64,000 nt of DNA from Hanstruepera neustonica. Lineage in GTDB: Bacteria > Bacteroidota > Bacteroidia > Flavobacteriales > Flavobacteriaceae. The first letter of the stretch is position 1, and each line of letters opens with the position of its first letter. The DNA lies in assembly GCF_002895005.1 (NCBI RefSeq), contig NZ_POWF01000001.1, positions 346,344-410,343 on the forward strand, in the 5' to 3' direction. The notes under the pieces were generated by a model. It had not been told where the DNA came from, ran no database searches, and saw only the letters and a list, made by a program, of their open reading frames with translations. Shown in pieces: positions 54,571 through 63,851 of this stretch. The position numbers were made by a program, and so were the translations under genes.

Positions 54571-56229
54571 ATGATGAGTTACGAATTGAAAAATACAATT
54601 TTAAAAAGGAAACAATTAAGACGTGTTGTCTGTACTCTTTGCTGTTTTCTGTTTTCTGTTGTTTCCTTTAGTCAAGTCAAGTCATCTATCGATACAACCA
54701 ACATCAAAATTGGCGAACAAATAACCTATAAAATTGAGGTAGATAGTGATTCTACTAATCTAGTTGTATTTCCCGAAGGACAGACCTTCATGCCTCTAGA
54801 AGTTATCGATTCTTACGACATTGATACAACCAAACTTGACGCTAAAATCAATTTAATCAAAAAATACGGATTGACGCAATTCGATTCAGGGGCCTACACC
54901 ATTCCAAGACAAAAAATAGTCATTGGAGACAAAACGTTTTTTACAGACTCGTTAAGAGTTACAGTCAACAATATTATTGTTGATACTACCAAACAAGGAT
55001 TATACGGCATCAAACCCATTATTCAGGTTGAAAAAGGTAAAAGCAATTGGTTTCGAAATCTATTAATTGTTTTAATTGCCATTGGGATAATAGCCTTTTT
55101 GATTTATTGGTTTGTTTGGCGTAAAAAACCATTAACCGAAGAAGAAAAAATTGCCTTATTGCCACCTTACGATAGAGCCAAGCTAGCCTTAAAACAGTTA
55201 GATGAAAGCAATTATCTGGAACAAGATGAATTCAAAGCCTATTATTCTGAATTGACATTGGCCATCAGAAAATATTTGGACGAAAAAGTTTATGACCATG
55301 CGTTAGAAAGCACAACCGATGAATTAATTTCTAGACTAAAGCTTTTGAAAGATGGTAATCAAATAGATTTGAGCCAAGAAACCATCAAAAATTTGGAGAG
55401 TATTTTTAAACGTGCAGATTTGGTAAAGTTTGCAAAATCAGTTCCAGACAAGGAATTGGCCAAGTTAGACAGAAATACTATTGATGTAGAGATTGATCAT
55501 GTAAAAGAGGTGTTGCCGGAGCCTAGTGAGGAAGAAAAATTACTGAATCAACAGTATAAAGAAGCTCAAGAACGAAAGAGAAAGCGACGAAAGATGGTTA
55601 TTACCATCCTTATAATTATTGGACTTTTGGCGGCAACTTTTGTTGGATTTGGTATCAAGTATGGTTTTAAATATGTTACAGACAAACTATTAAGTAACGA
55701 CAGTTTGGAATTGTTGGAAGGTGAATGGGTCAATAGTGCTTATGGAGTTCCGCCAATTACCATTTCAACACCTCAAGTTTTAAAACGAATTGAAGTTGAT
55801 AGTCTCAATATTGTTGCTGGGCCAGTTAATTTTACAGAGTTTAAATATGGTGACGTTTTAGATGACTTAAGCATCAGCTTAACAACAGCGATCATAAAAG
55901 ATCACAAAGCTGATGAACCTATTGATTTGGCTCAGGTTTCAGAAAAGGCCATTGAAGAGTTAGAAAAAAGTGGTATTGAAAACATTTTTGTGAAAACCGA
56001 TAAGTTCGTAACACCAAACAGTGCCGAGGGTTTAAAAACTTTTGGTTCGGCTAGTTTTCCTTATCCAAATTCAGATAAGTTTGTTGATGGGGAATATGTC
56101 CTATTACATTTTACAGCCGAGAACATCATTCAGCAAATCGCTATTACCTATCATAGTGGCGATGAATATGCCGAAGAAATTGTAGCAAGAATTTTAAATT
56201 CAGTTGAACTTAAACCAGCAGCAGAATGA
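54571..56229 (+). CDS. BatD-like membrane protein of the Bat operon
   Basis: A 552-residue protein. A signal peptide ends VSFSQ (about 35). A periplasmic beta domain follows (IDTTNIKIGEQITYKIEV), then a transmembrane helix (LLIVLIAIGIIAFLIYWFVW, about 165-185) and a cytoplasmic helical region (YYSELTLAIRKYLDEKVYDHALESTTDELI). A second helix near 345-365 precedes a C-terminal part resembling a photosystem-II-type PsbP/DUF fold, poorly defined. It overlaps batA by 4 bases (ATGA). In the operon it is the first of two proteins with a BatD-like N-terminal layout. Confidence 0.75.
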   Translation: MMSYELKNTILKRKQLRRVVCTLCCFLFSVVSFSQVKSSIDTTNIKIGEQITYKIEVDSDSTNLVVFPEGQTFMPLEVIDSYDIDTTKLDAKINLIKKYGLTQFDSGAYTIPRQKIVIGDKTFFTDSLRVTVNNIIVDTTKQGLYGIKPIIQVEKGKSNWFRNLLIVLIAIGIIAFLIYWFVWRKKPLTEEEKIALLPPYDRAKLALKQLDESNYLEQDEFKAYYSELTLAIRKYLDEKVYDHALESTTDELISRLKLLKDGNQIDLSQETIKNLESIFKRADLVKFAKSVPDKELAKLDRNTIDVEIDHVKEVLPEPSEEEKLLNQQYKEAQERKRKRRKMVITILIIIGLLAATFVGFGIKYGFKYVTDKLLSNDSLELLEGEWVNSAYGVPPITISTPQVLKRIEVDSLNIVAGPVNFTEFKYGDVLDDLSISLTTAIIKDHKADEPIDLAQVSEKAIEELEKSGIENIFVKTDKFVTPNSAEGLKTFGSASFPYPNSDKFVDGEYVLLHFTAENIIQQIAITYHSGDEYAEEIVARILNSVELKPAAE

Positions 56230-57233
56230 TATTTGAAGGAATTGAGTTTTTGAATAAAGAGTTCTTTTGGTTGCTATTAATACTGCCAGTAGCAATCCTT
56301 TGGTATATTTTCAAGTTTCAAAAGCAAACGGCTGAATTAAAAATATCAAGTCTTAAAGGGTTTAAGGCCACACCTTCTATTTTACCAAAGTTCAGACACG
56401 TTTTGTTTCTAATGCGTTTATTAGCCTTGGCTGCCTTAATTACAGCTTTGGCAAGACCAAGAACGGTTGATGTGAGCACCAAAACCAAAACCACTAGAGG
56501 TATCGATATTGTGATGGCCATTGACGTTTCTGCCAGTATGTTGGCAAGGGATTTAAAACCCAATAGGCTGGAAGCCTTAAAAGAGGTTGCTTCAGAATTT
56601 ATTAAAGGAAGGCCTAATGACAGAATTGGTCTTGTGGAATATGCTGGAGAAAGTTATACCAAAACACCTATTACAAGTGACAAAGCCATTGTCCTGCGAT
56701 CATTGGACGATATAAAGTACAATACCATTATTGAAGGCGGAACGGCTATTGGCATGGGATTGGCGACATCTGTTAATCGTTTGAAAGACAGTAAGGCTAA
56801 AAGTAAAGTAATTATCCTTTTGACAGATGGTGTCAATAATACAGGATTCATAGACCCTAAAATTGCAAGCGAATTAGCCGTTGAATATGGTATAAAAACC
56901 TATACTATTGGCTTGGGAACAAATGGTATGGCCTTGTCTCCCATAGGGATTAAACCTAATGGACAGTTTCAGTATGGACGTGTTCAGGTTGAAATTGACG
57001 AAGAGTTATTAAAAGAAATAGCAACTGCAACAGGAGGCAAGTATTTTAGAGCGACAGATAATAAAAAACTGGCTGAAATTTATGATGAAATCAACAAATT
57101 AGAGAAAACTGAAATTGAGGAATTCAAGTTTTATAATTACGAGGAAAAATTCAGACCACTTGTCATTTTAGCTGGGCTGTTGTTGGCTCTTGAATTATTG
57201 TTACGAGTGACTATTTTCAGAAGTTTTGTATAA
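56226..57233 (+). CDS. batA: VWA domain protein BatA
   Basis: A 335-residue protein with two N-terminal membrane helices, a von Willebrand A domain and a C-terminal helix (PLVILAGLLLALELLLRVTIF). The MIDAS motif is AIDVSASML, with TGGTAIGMGL-like threonine in GGTAIGMG and LLTDGVNNTGF. Bat proteins were linked to aerotolerance in Bacteroides fragilis; the molecular role is unsettled. It overlaps the previous gene by 4 bases and batB starts 3 bases later. Confidence 0.93.
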   Translation: MIFEGIEFLNKEFFWLLLILPVAILWYIFKFQKQTAELKISSLKGFKATPSILPKFRHVLFLMRLLALAALITALARPRTVDVSTKTKTTRGIDIVMAIDVSASMLARDLKPNRLEALKEVASEFIKGRPNDRIGLVEYAGESYTKTPITSDKAIVLRSLDDIKYNTIIEGGTAIGMGLATSVNRLKDSKAKSKVIILLTDGVNNTGFIDPKIASELAVEYGIKTYTIGLGTNGMALSPIGIKPNGQFQYGRVQVEIDEELLKEIATATGGKYFRATDNKKLAEIYDEINKLEKTEIEEFKFYNYEEKFRPLVILAGLLLALELLLRVTIFRSFV

Positions 57234-57236
57234 AGG

Positions 57237-58274
57237 ATGTATCAATTAGAAGAAAAAATATGGTTTTGGATTTTAGCAGCGATACCTGTAATATGGCTGT
57301 TTTATACGATACTCCATATTTGGAAAAAACGTGTGCAAAACAAATTTGCTGACAAATCCCTTTTAAAAAGATTAAGCCCAAATCAATCTGTTTTTAAAAC
57401 CGTATTGAAGCTTGTTGTTGTGAGTTTAGCTATTGGAGCCATGGCATTGGCGTTGGTAAATCCGAAAATAGGAACCAAGTTAGAAACAGTTAAAAGAGAA
57501 GGGGTTGATATTGTTTTTGCGGTTGATGTTTCCAAAAGTATGTTAGCTGAAGATATTGCGCCCAACCGATTGGAAAAATCTAAACAACTGGTTACCCAAA
57601 TCATTAATAATCTAGCGAGTGACCGTGTTGGAATCATTGCCTATGCTGGCAAGGCATTTCCGCAGTTACCTATTACAACAGATTATGCTTCGGCTAAAAT
57701 GTTCTTACAAAGCATGAATACCGATATGTTATCTTCTCAAGGAACAGCCATAAACGAGGCTATTGAATTAGCAAAAACGTATTATGATGATGAAGAACAG
57801 ACCAATCGTGTGTTGATCATCATTTCAGATGGTGAAGACCACAGTGATGTATCTGCAAACATAGCGGAAGAAGCCAGTGAAGAAGGTATTAGAATATTCA
57901 CTATTGGTGTTGGAGATGAAAAAGGAGGTCCCATACCTATCAAAAGAAATGGTGTAGTATTAAACTACAAGAAAGATCAAAATGGCGAAACCGTCATCAC
58001 CAAGTTGAATGAAAAAACCTTGATGGACATCGCCGAAGAAGCCAATGGCGTTTACATAAATGGCCGAAATACAAATGAAGTCGTGGAATCCATCAGGGAT
58101 ATTTTGAACAGTATGGACAAAAAGGAGTTTGAGGCCAAGCAATTTGCAGATTTTAAGGATCAATTTCAATGGTTTTTAGGATTGGCAATATTCTTGTTGT
58201 TTATGGATATTTTCCTATTGGAACGAAAAACAGCATGGTTAAAGAAATTGAACTTATTTAATGAAAATCTGTGA
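57237..58274 (+). CDS. batB: VWA domain protein BatB
   Basis: A 345-residue paralogue of BatA with the same layout: N-terminal helices, a VWA domain with AVDVSKSML, SSQGTAINEAI and IISDGEDHSD as MIDAS residues, and a C-terminal helix (FQWFLGLAIFLLFMDIFLLE). A BatA-BatB pair with intact MIDAS sites suggests a metal-dependent heteromer (inference). batC follows after 64 bases. Confidence 0.93.
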   Translation: MYQLEEKIWFWILAAIPVIWLFYTILHIWKKRVQNKFADKSLLKRLSPNQSVFKTVLKLVVVSLAIGAMALALVNPKIGTKLETVKREGVDIVFAVDVSKSMLAEDIAPNRLEKSKQLVTQIINNLASDRVGIIAYAGKAFPQLPITTDYASAKMFLQSMNTDMLSSQGTAINEAIELAKTYYDDEEQTNRVLIIISDGEDHSDVSANIAEEASEEGIRIFTIGVGDEKGGPIPIKRNGVVLNYKKDQNGETVITKLNEKTLMDIAEEANGVYINGRNTNEVVESIRDILNSMDKKEFEAKQFADFKDQFQWFLGLAIFLLFMDIFLLERKTAWLKKLNLFNENL

Positions 58275-58338
58275 TAATGGAATTTTATAAATTTTTTAAC
58301 TCACTAAAAACCAGTTGTTTTATAATTTAGTCTATTGT

Positions 58339-59184
58339 ATGAGGCATATTATATTTTACATATTATTGATTTCAACATTCTTTGGGTTTTCCCAAGAAGA
58401 GAACAAGAAGGCAGTTAAAACACTTGAGCAAGCCAAAGATTTAGTTTATGAAGGCAATGAACTAGCACTCAATGAAGACTATATAAATGCCGAAATGGAA
58501 TACAGAAAAGCTATTTCAAAAGAGCCTAGTTTAGCGGTTGGAAATTATAATTTGGCGAATGCTTATTATGAAAAAGGAAGCTTTGATGAAGCACTTTACC
58601 GATTACAACAAGCTGCTAAAACGGCCGTTTCAAAAGAGGAAAAGCATAAAGCCTATCATAATATTGGTAATGTGTTGATGCAAAACAAGAAGTGTAAAGA
58701 AGCAACTGAAGCATTCAAAAATGCCCTTCGAAACAATCCAGCCGATGAAGAAACGCGCTATAACTATGCGTTAGCAAAGCAATGTGCAGAAGAGCAACAA
58801 GAACAGCAAGATCAACAAGACGAAAATAAAGATCAGAACGACCAAAACGACGAGAACAAAGATCAAGACGACAAACAGGAGGATCAAAAGGAAAACGAAG
58901 ACGAAAACAAGGAAGATCAAAAAGATCAAGGGGATCAGGATCAGAAAGAAGGTGACGATCAGAAAGATGAAAAAGGCGATCCAAAAGATGAACAGGAAAA
59001 AGATGGCAATCAAGAAAACCAGGACAAAGAACAACAAAAGCCTCAACCAAAACCAGGACAATTGTCTCCTCAACAAATAAAAAATTTATTGGAGGCCATG
59101 AATAACCAAGAAGAAAAAGTTCAAGAAAAGATAAATGCAGAAAAAACAAAAGGAGTTAAAGTCAGATCGGAAAAAGATTGGTAA
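58339..59184 (+). CDS. batC: TPR protein BatC with long charged low-complexity tail
   Basis: A 281-residue secreted protein. The signal peptide (MRHIIFYILLISTFFGFSQ) is followed by TPR repeats up to about 150 (AVGNYNLANAYYEKGSFDEALYRL; KAYHNIGNVLMQNKKCKEA). A ~95-residue tract of almost only E, D, K, Q and N follows, then PKPGQLSPQQIKNLLEAMNNQEEKVQEK. The ATG at 58339 is chosen over a TTG at 58315. The tract has expanded-repeat character; its reverse and alternative frames look open only because of composition. Confidence 0.9.
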   Translation: MRHIIFYILLISTFFGFSQEENKKAVKTLEQAKDLVYEGNELALNEDYINAEMEYRKAISKEPSLAVGNYNLANAYYEKGSFDEALYRLQQAAKTAVSKEEKHKAYHNIGNVLMQNKKCKEATEAFKNALRNNPADEETRYNYALAKQCAEEQQEQQDQQDENKDQNDQNDENKDQDDKQEDQKENEDENKEDQKDQGDQDQKEGDDQKDEKGDPKDEQEKDGNQENQDKEQQKPQPKPGQLSPQQIKNLLEAMNNQEEKVQEKINAEKTKGVKVRSEKDW

Positions 59185-59231
59185 TACCTTGAATTTTCAA
59201 AATCATCAGAAACTCATTTTGAATTAGAATT

Positions 59232-61001
59232 ATGAAACCAATAAAACATTTTCTCGTACTCATGTTGTTGCTTGTAACATCTGTTACTAGCGCTCAAGTT
59301 ACTTTTGAAGCAAAAGTCAGCAAAAAGAAATTGGGTATCAACGAACGACTTCGTGTTGATTTTGAAATGAACAAGGATGGAGACAACTTCAATCCTCCAG
59401 ACTTTGCAAATTTCATGGTAGTTGGAGGTCCTAACCAATCAGTCAGTAATTCCTGGATAAACGGAAAGCGTTCCTACTCAAAAACATACAGTTATTTTTT
59501 GGCACCCAAACGACAAGGGACTTTTACCATTACACAAGCTACTATAGAGATAGAAGGTGAGGTATATAAAACTACACCAATTCAAATAACAGTTACAGCG
59601 GCCGTTGACAAACCAAAAGATGGTAACAATGCCGACTATATCGCCTCGGAGAATATTCACCTAGTTGCCGAAGTTTCCAAAACAAATCCGTACTTAAACG
59701 AAGCGATTACAGTTGTTTATAAACTTTATGTATCGCCCAACACAGGAGTCAGTAATTGGCGCGAAATAGACAATCCCAAGTACAGCGATTTTTGGAGTCA
59801 GAATATTGATATTAAAGGACTAAAGGTTCAAAATGGCACTTATAGAGGAGAAGATTACCGGTATGTGGTTTTAAGAAAAACAGTACTATACCCTCAAAAA
59901 ACGGGTAAGTTAGAAATAGAACCATTAAGCTTGGACATAACGGTTGATGTACCCACTAACAGACGCGATATTTTTGGAGCCAGATTAATGAATCAAGTTC
60001 ATAAAACGGTATCAGCAGGCAATAGAACGATCAACGTGAAGCCTCTGCCAGAAAAAGGAAAACCAGCCGATTTTACAGGTGCGGTTGGCGATTTTTATTT
60101 TAAGGTGACCACTTCAAAATATGAGTTAAACGCATCGGAATCGCTTCAAGCAAAAGTTGAGGTATCTGGTAAAGGAAATTTAAAATTATTTGAATTACCA
60201 AAATTAAACCTGCCAAGTTCATTAGAAGTTTATGAACCTGAACACTCTGAAAATGTTCGAACCAATTTGGACGGTATGCAGGGTAGCATTTCAGACAGCT
60301 ATACGGTTGTACCCCAATATAAAGGTAAATATCCTATTCCCAGTATTTCGTTTTCATATTTCGATTTAAAAACAGAATCATACAAGACCGTTAATTCCAA
60401 TGAAATAGTCGTTGATGTTTTAGAAGGTCCAACTAGTAATGTTGGAGAGGACATTACTTCAGCTAATGGTAACAAACAACGGGTTGTATTGAGTAATAAT
60501 CAGTTTGCTTTTGTAAAGACCAATACAGACTTTGTTTCCACAAAACCAAAGCACTTTTTTAAATCTATGGCATTCTGGTCGGCCATGGTTTTGCCATTTT
60601 TAGCAATTCCATTGGTTATTGTTTTCAAAAAACAACAGGAAAAAAGACAAGCAGATGTCTTTGGCAATAGAATTAGAAAAGCTGATAAGTTGGCTAAAAA
60701 GTACTTGGGTGAGGCCAAAAGAGAATTGGGTATTAAAGAATCTTTTTACATAGCTTTAGAAAAAGCACTACACAATTATCTTAAAGCCAAGTTACATATA
60801 GAAACCAGTGATTTCACAAAGGAGAGAATTTCTGATTTGTTGATTTCAAAAGGAGTTGATTCCGAAACGGTATCTCATTTTAATGCTCTTTTGGAAAGCT
60901 GCGAATTAGCAAGGTACACACCAATTAATCATGTTGAAATGCAAAAGGATTATGATTTGGCAGCAAAAACGATTACAATTATAGATAAAGAAGTTAAATA
61001 A
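59232..61001 (+). CDS. batD: BatD family protein
   Basis: A 589-residue protein. Signal peptide to TSAQ (about 22), then a series of periplasmic beta-sandwich domains (VTFEAKVSKKKLGINERLRV; NYLNEAITVVYKLYVSP-like repeats; GDFYFKVTTSKYELNASESL). One transmembrane helix (FWSAMVLPFLAIPLVIVFKK, near 440-460) leads to a cytoplasmic helical domain ending IDKEVK. This is the full BatD layout. batE starts 3 bases later. Confidence 0.93.
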   Translation: MKPIKHFLVLMLLLVTSVTSAQVTFEAKVSKKKLGINERLRVDFEMNKDGDNFNPPDFANFMVVGGPNQSVSNSWINGKRSYSKTYSYFLAPKRQGTFTITQATIEIEGEVYKTTPIQITVTAAVDKPKDGNNADYIASENIHLVAEVSKTNPYLNEAITVVYKLYVSPNTGVSNWREIDNPKYSDFWSQNIDIKGLKVQNGTYRGEDYRYVVLRKTVLYPQKTGKLEIEPLSLDITVDVPTNRRDIFGARLMNQVHKTVSAGNRTINVKPLPEKGKPADFTGAVGDFYFKVTTSKYELNASESLQAKVEVSGKGNLKLFELPKLNLPSSLEVYEPEHSENVRTNLDGMQGSISDSYTVVPQYKGKYPIPSISFSYFDLKTESYKTVNSNEIVVDVLEGPTSNVGEDITSANGNKQRVVLSNNQFAFVKTNTDFVSTKPKHFFKSMAFWSAMVLPFLAIPLVIVFKKQQEKRQADVFGNRIRKADKLAKKYLGEAKRELGIKESFYIALEKALHNYLKAKLHIETSDFTKERISDLLISKGVDSETVSHFNALLESCELARYTPINHVEMQKDYDLAAKTITIIDKEVK

Positions 61002-61004
61002 AGA

Positions 61005-61766
61005 ATGATGAAGAAGTTTTTGATTTTAACGTTTTTAATAATTGGCGTAAGTGGTTTTGCCCAAAATATGGCCTTGTTTGAGGAAGGTAATGAACTTTAT
61101 AATGATGGGAAGTATCAAGAGGCTATTGAAAAGTATGAAGCTATATTAGATAGTGACGTGCATTCGGCTGAATTATATTTTAATTTAGGCAATGCACATT
61201 ATAAACTGAATCATATTGCTCCCAGTATTTATTACTACGAAAAAGCATTGTTGTTAAGCCCAACAGATAAAGAGATTCAAAACAATCTCAATTTTGCTGA
61301 AAACATGACCTTGGATGATATTGATGTTGTTCCTGAAGTAGGCATTTCCAAAGTCATAAACAAGGTATCCAATGGCTTGAGTTTTGATATGTGGGCTTAT
61401 ATATCTGTAATACTTGTTATAAATTTTGTTTTGTTATTTATTAACTATTTGATGTCAAAAAATTCTCAAAGCAAAAGAATGTCTTTCACTTTCAGTTTGG
61501 TCTGTTTGTTTTTAGCTTTTGCCGCTTTAACTTCAGCATTCAACAAGTATAACTTGGATAAAAGTAATAACCCAGCTATTGTATTTGCGCAAGAGAGTAG
61601 AGTTAAAAATGAACCAAATCTGCGATCTGAAGAAGCGTTTAGATTACATGAAGGCACCAAAGTTCAGGTTTTGGATACTGTTGATAGTTGGAAAAAGATC
61701 AAGCTTTCTGATGGTAAAACGGGGTGGATTCCATCACAAGATATCAAGTTGTTAAATAGGTTTTAA
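61005..61766 (+). CDS. batE: BatE: TPR and SH3-like protein
   Basis: A 253-residue protein: signal peptide (LILTFLIIGVSGFAQ), TPR repeats (LFEEGNELYNDGKYQEAIEKYEAIL; AELYFNLGNAHYKLNHIAPSIYY), two membrane helices (about 125-145 and 160-178), and a C-terminal bacterial SH3 domain (VKNEPNLRSEEAFRLHEGTKVQVLDT, SDGKTGWIPSQDIKLL). The SH3 part probably contacts the wall. Last gene of the operon. Confidence 0.92.
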   Translation: MMKKFLILTFLIIGVSGFAQNMALFEEGNELYNDGKYQEAIEKYEAILDSDVHSAELYFNLGNAHYKLNHIAPSIYYYEKALLLSPTDKEIQNNLNFAENMTLDDIDVVPEVGISKVINKVSNGLSFDMWAYISVILVINFVLLFINYLMSKNSQSKRMSFTFSLVCLFLAFAALTSAFNKYNLDKSNNPAIVFAQESRVKNEPNLRSEEAFRLHEGTKVQVLDTVDSWKKIKLSDGKTGWIPSQDIKLLNRF

Positions 61767-61798
61767 AGTTTATTTAACAAATCTAAATTTTTAAATAG

Positions 61799-61806
61799 TA
61801 TCTTTG
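61799..61806 (+). promoter_or_regulatory. -7 promoter box directly before the 95-aa gene
   Basis: TATCTTTG, an exact match, ends 5 bases before the ATG at 61812, which would give a leaderless or near-leaderless mRNA. No TTG is found at the -33 distance. Confidence 0.4.
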
Positions 61807-61811
61807 TTTAA

Positions 61812-62099
61812 ATGAGGAAAAAAACTATATCAACCATACTATCCATTTTATTCGTGGCATTTATCACAGCGCCAACGATTATTATTGCAGTGGATAATAC
61901 GGTTGACGTTTCAATTTTCTACAGTATTACCGAAGAAGAAAACGAAAACATAAAACTTCCTTTTCCAGACAATAGCTTCAAAGGTTTAGAAAGTCTGGTG
62001 AGTCTTGACTCTGAAGAAAACTCAGGATATTATTTTAAAAACTATCCTAAACCACATCTCAATTTGATTTCTCCGCCTCCAGAGGCACACATATTATAA
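61812..62099 (+). CDS. Small secreted or membrane-anchored protein (95 aa)
   Basis: MRKKTISTILSILFVAFITAPTII is a signal peptide or anchor; the remaining ~65 residues are acidic then proline-rich (ITEEENENIKLPFPDN, NYPKPHLNLISPPPEAHIL). No family recognised. It lies 83 bases before the SulP transporter gene, which has its own promoter. Similar small proteins occur at this place in related genomes as far as I recall, but I cannot confirm that here. Confidence 0.65.
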   Translation: MRKKTISTILSILFVAFITAPTIIIAVDNTVDVSIFYSITEEENENIKLPFPDNSFKGLESLVSLDSEENSGYYFKNYPKPHLNLISPPPEAHIL

Positions 62100-62112
62100 T
62101 TCTAGATTCAAA

Positions 62113-62147
62113 TTTGGGTTTTCCCCATAATTTACTATTTAACTTTG
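62113..62147 (+). promoter_or_regulatory. Promoter of the SulP transporter gene
   Basis: TTTG at 62113-62116, a 23-base spacer and TAACTTTG at 62140-62147; the ATG follows 34 bases later. Confidence 0.55.
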
Positions 62148-62181
62148 TTGACCAATTAGGTTGACTTTAACTTTTTATAAT

Positions 62182-63765
62182 ATGTTTAAGTATATTAAAA
62201 GTGACATACCAGCGAGTATTGTCGTGTTTTTTGTTGCCTTACCATTGTGTTTAGGTATTGCTCTTGCCAGTGGAGCGCCATTGTTTTCAGGATTAATTGC
62301 CGGTATTATTGGTGGAATTGTTGTTGGTGGTTTAAGTGGCTCTAATATAGGAGTTAGTGGGCCAGCGGCAGGATTGGCTGCAATCGTATTAACCGCCATA
62401 GGCACATTAGGAGGCTATCAAAACTTTTTAGTTGCTGTTGTTTTAGGAGGTGTCATTCAATTGTTGTTAGGAGTGCTAAAAGCTGGTATCATTGGATATT
62501 ATTTTCCGTCATCTGTAATTAAAGGCATGCTTACTGGAATAGGCATCATCATTATACTTAAACAAATTCCACATTTCTTTGGTTATGATGCTGAACCCGA
62601 AGGTGCTGACAGTTTCATTGAAACTTCAGGAGAAAATACGTTTTCAGCCATATTGCATATTTTCGATAATCTCATTTTAGGGTCTATGGTTATTGGTATT
62701 GTTGGATTGGGAATCATGCTGTTTTGGGATAATATATTAGCTAAAAAATCTAAATTTTTTAAAATAATTCAAGGCCCATTAGTCGCTGTGGTACTAGGAA
62801 TTATTTTCTACATATTGACCAAATCTCATGAAACATTATCAATATCCCAATCGCACTTGGTGAGTGTTCCCGTGCCTGAAGATGCTTCATCATTTTTAGC
62901 GCAGTTTAGCTTTCCTAACTTTAGCGTGATTACGAGCCCAGATGTTTGGATTGTTGCTTTTACAATTGCTTTAGTAGCTAGTTTAGAGACCTTATTGTGC
63001 GTTGAGGCTACTGATAAGTTGGATCCGCATAAAAATGTAACTCCAACAAACAGAGAACTTTTAGCCCAAGGAACAGGGAATATTCTATCGGGATTAATAG
63101 GTGGATTACCAATTACTCAAGTTATTGTAAGAAGTTCTGCTAATATTCAATCAGGTGGGCGCACTAAATTATCCGCCATTGTTCATGGCTTTCTGTTGTT
63201 AATTTCGGTTATTTTAATTCCGACATTATTAAACATGATACCGCTATCGGTTCTGGCCGCCATTTTATTGGTCGTGGGTTATAAATTAGCCAAGCCACAA
63301 TTATTCAAACAAATGTACAAATTGGGGTGGAAGCAATTTGTTCCTTTCATCGTAACGGTTGTAGGTATTGTATTCACTGATCTATTGATAGGTATTAGTC
63401 TGGGATTAGCTGTTGGTATCGTCGTCATACTTTTAAAGAGTTATCAAAATTCTCACTTTTTACACATTGAAGATAAAAGTAATGGTAAGCATAAAATAAA
63501 AATGACACTTGCGGAAGAGGTAACATTCTTCAATAAAGGAGCCATTCTTAATGAATTAAATAGCTTACCAGTGGATACCAATTTGGAATTGGATGTGAGA
63601 AACACCAGATATTTAGACAATGACATTATTGAGATTTTGGATGATTTTGCGTTTAAAGCAAAAGAACGTAATATCAATATAAAATTGGTTTCAGAACGCG
63701 GTGTCATAGAAAATCCTGAAAGTTTTATAGAGTTCTTCAAGTTGGAGCCTAAAATTGCAAAATAG
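62182..63765 (+). CDS. SulP family inorganic anion transporter
   Basis: A 527-residue membrane protein with about 12-14 helices and a C-terminal STAS domain (LELDVRNTRYLDNDIIEILDDF). The first helices (SDIPASIVVFFVALPLCLGIALASGAP) and VASLETLLCVEATDKLDP are SulP signatures. Members carry sulfate, bicarbonate or other anions. The next gene encodes a beta-carbonic anhydrase, which favours bicarbonate (BicA-like) transport; that is inference from context. The ATG at 62182 is preferred over a TTG at 62161. Confidence 0.92.
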   Translation: MFKYIKSDIPASIVVFFVALPLCLGIALASGAPLFSGLIAGIIGGIVVGGLSGSNIGVSGPAAGLAAIVLTAIGTLGGYQNFLVAVVLGGVIQLLLGVLKAGIIGYYFPSSVIKGMLTGIGIIIILKQIPHFFGYDAEPEGADSFIETSGENTFSAILHIFDNLILGSMVIGIVGLGIMLFWDNILAKKSKFFKIIQGPLVAVVLGIIFYILTKSHETLSISQSHLVSVPVPEDASSFLAQFSFPNFSVITSPDVWIVAFTIALVASLETLLCVEATDKLDPHKNVTPTNRELLAQGTGNILSGLIGGLPITQVIVRSSANIQSGGRTKLSAIVHGFLLLISVILIPTLLNMIPLSVLAAILLVVGYKLAKPQLFKQMYKLGWKQFVPFIVTVVGIVFTDLLIGISLGLAVGIVVILLKSYQNSHFLHIEDKSNGKHKIKMTLAEEVTFFNKGAILNELNSLPVDTNLELDVRNTRYLDNDIIEILDDFAFKAKERNINIKLVSERGVIENPESFIEFFKLEPKIAK

Positions 63766-63851
63766 AGTTAACAGTAAAATAAATATTAATAAAATTCTTG
63801 GAGAATCTAATTTCCAAAATGAAGTAAACACAGAAATTTAAAAACACAATT

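Noticed and set aside
58715..59149. Long open frames on both strands over the batC tail
   Set aside because: Caused by the repetitive E/D/K/Q/N codons; the products are implausible low-complexity hydrophobic or basic chains.
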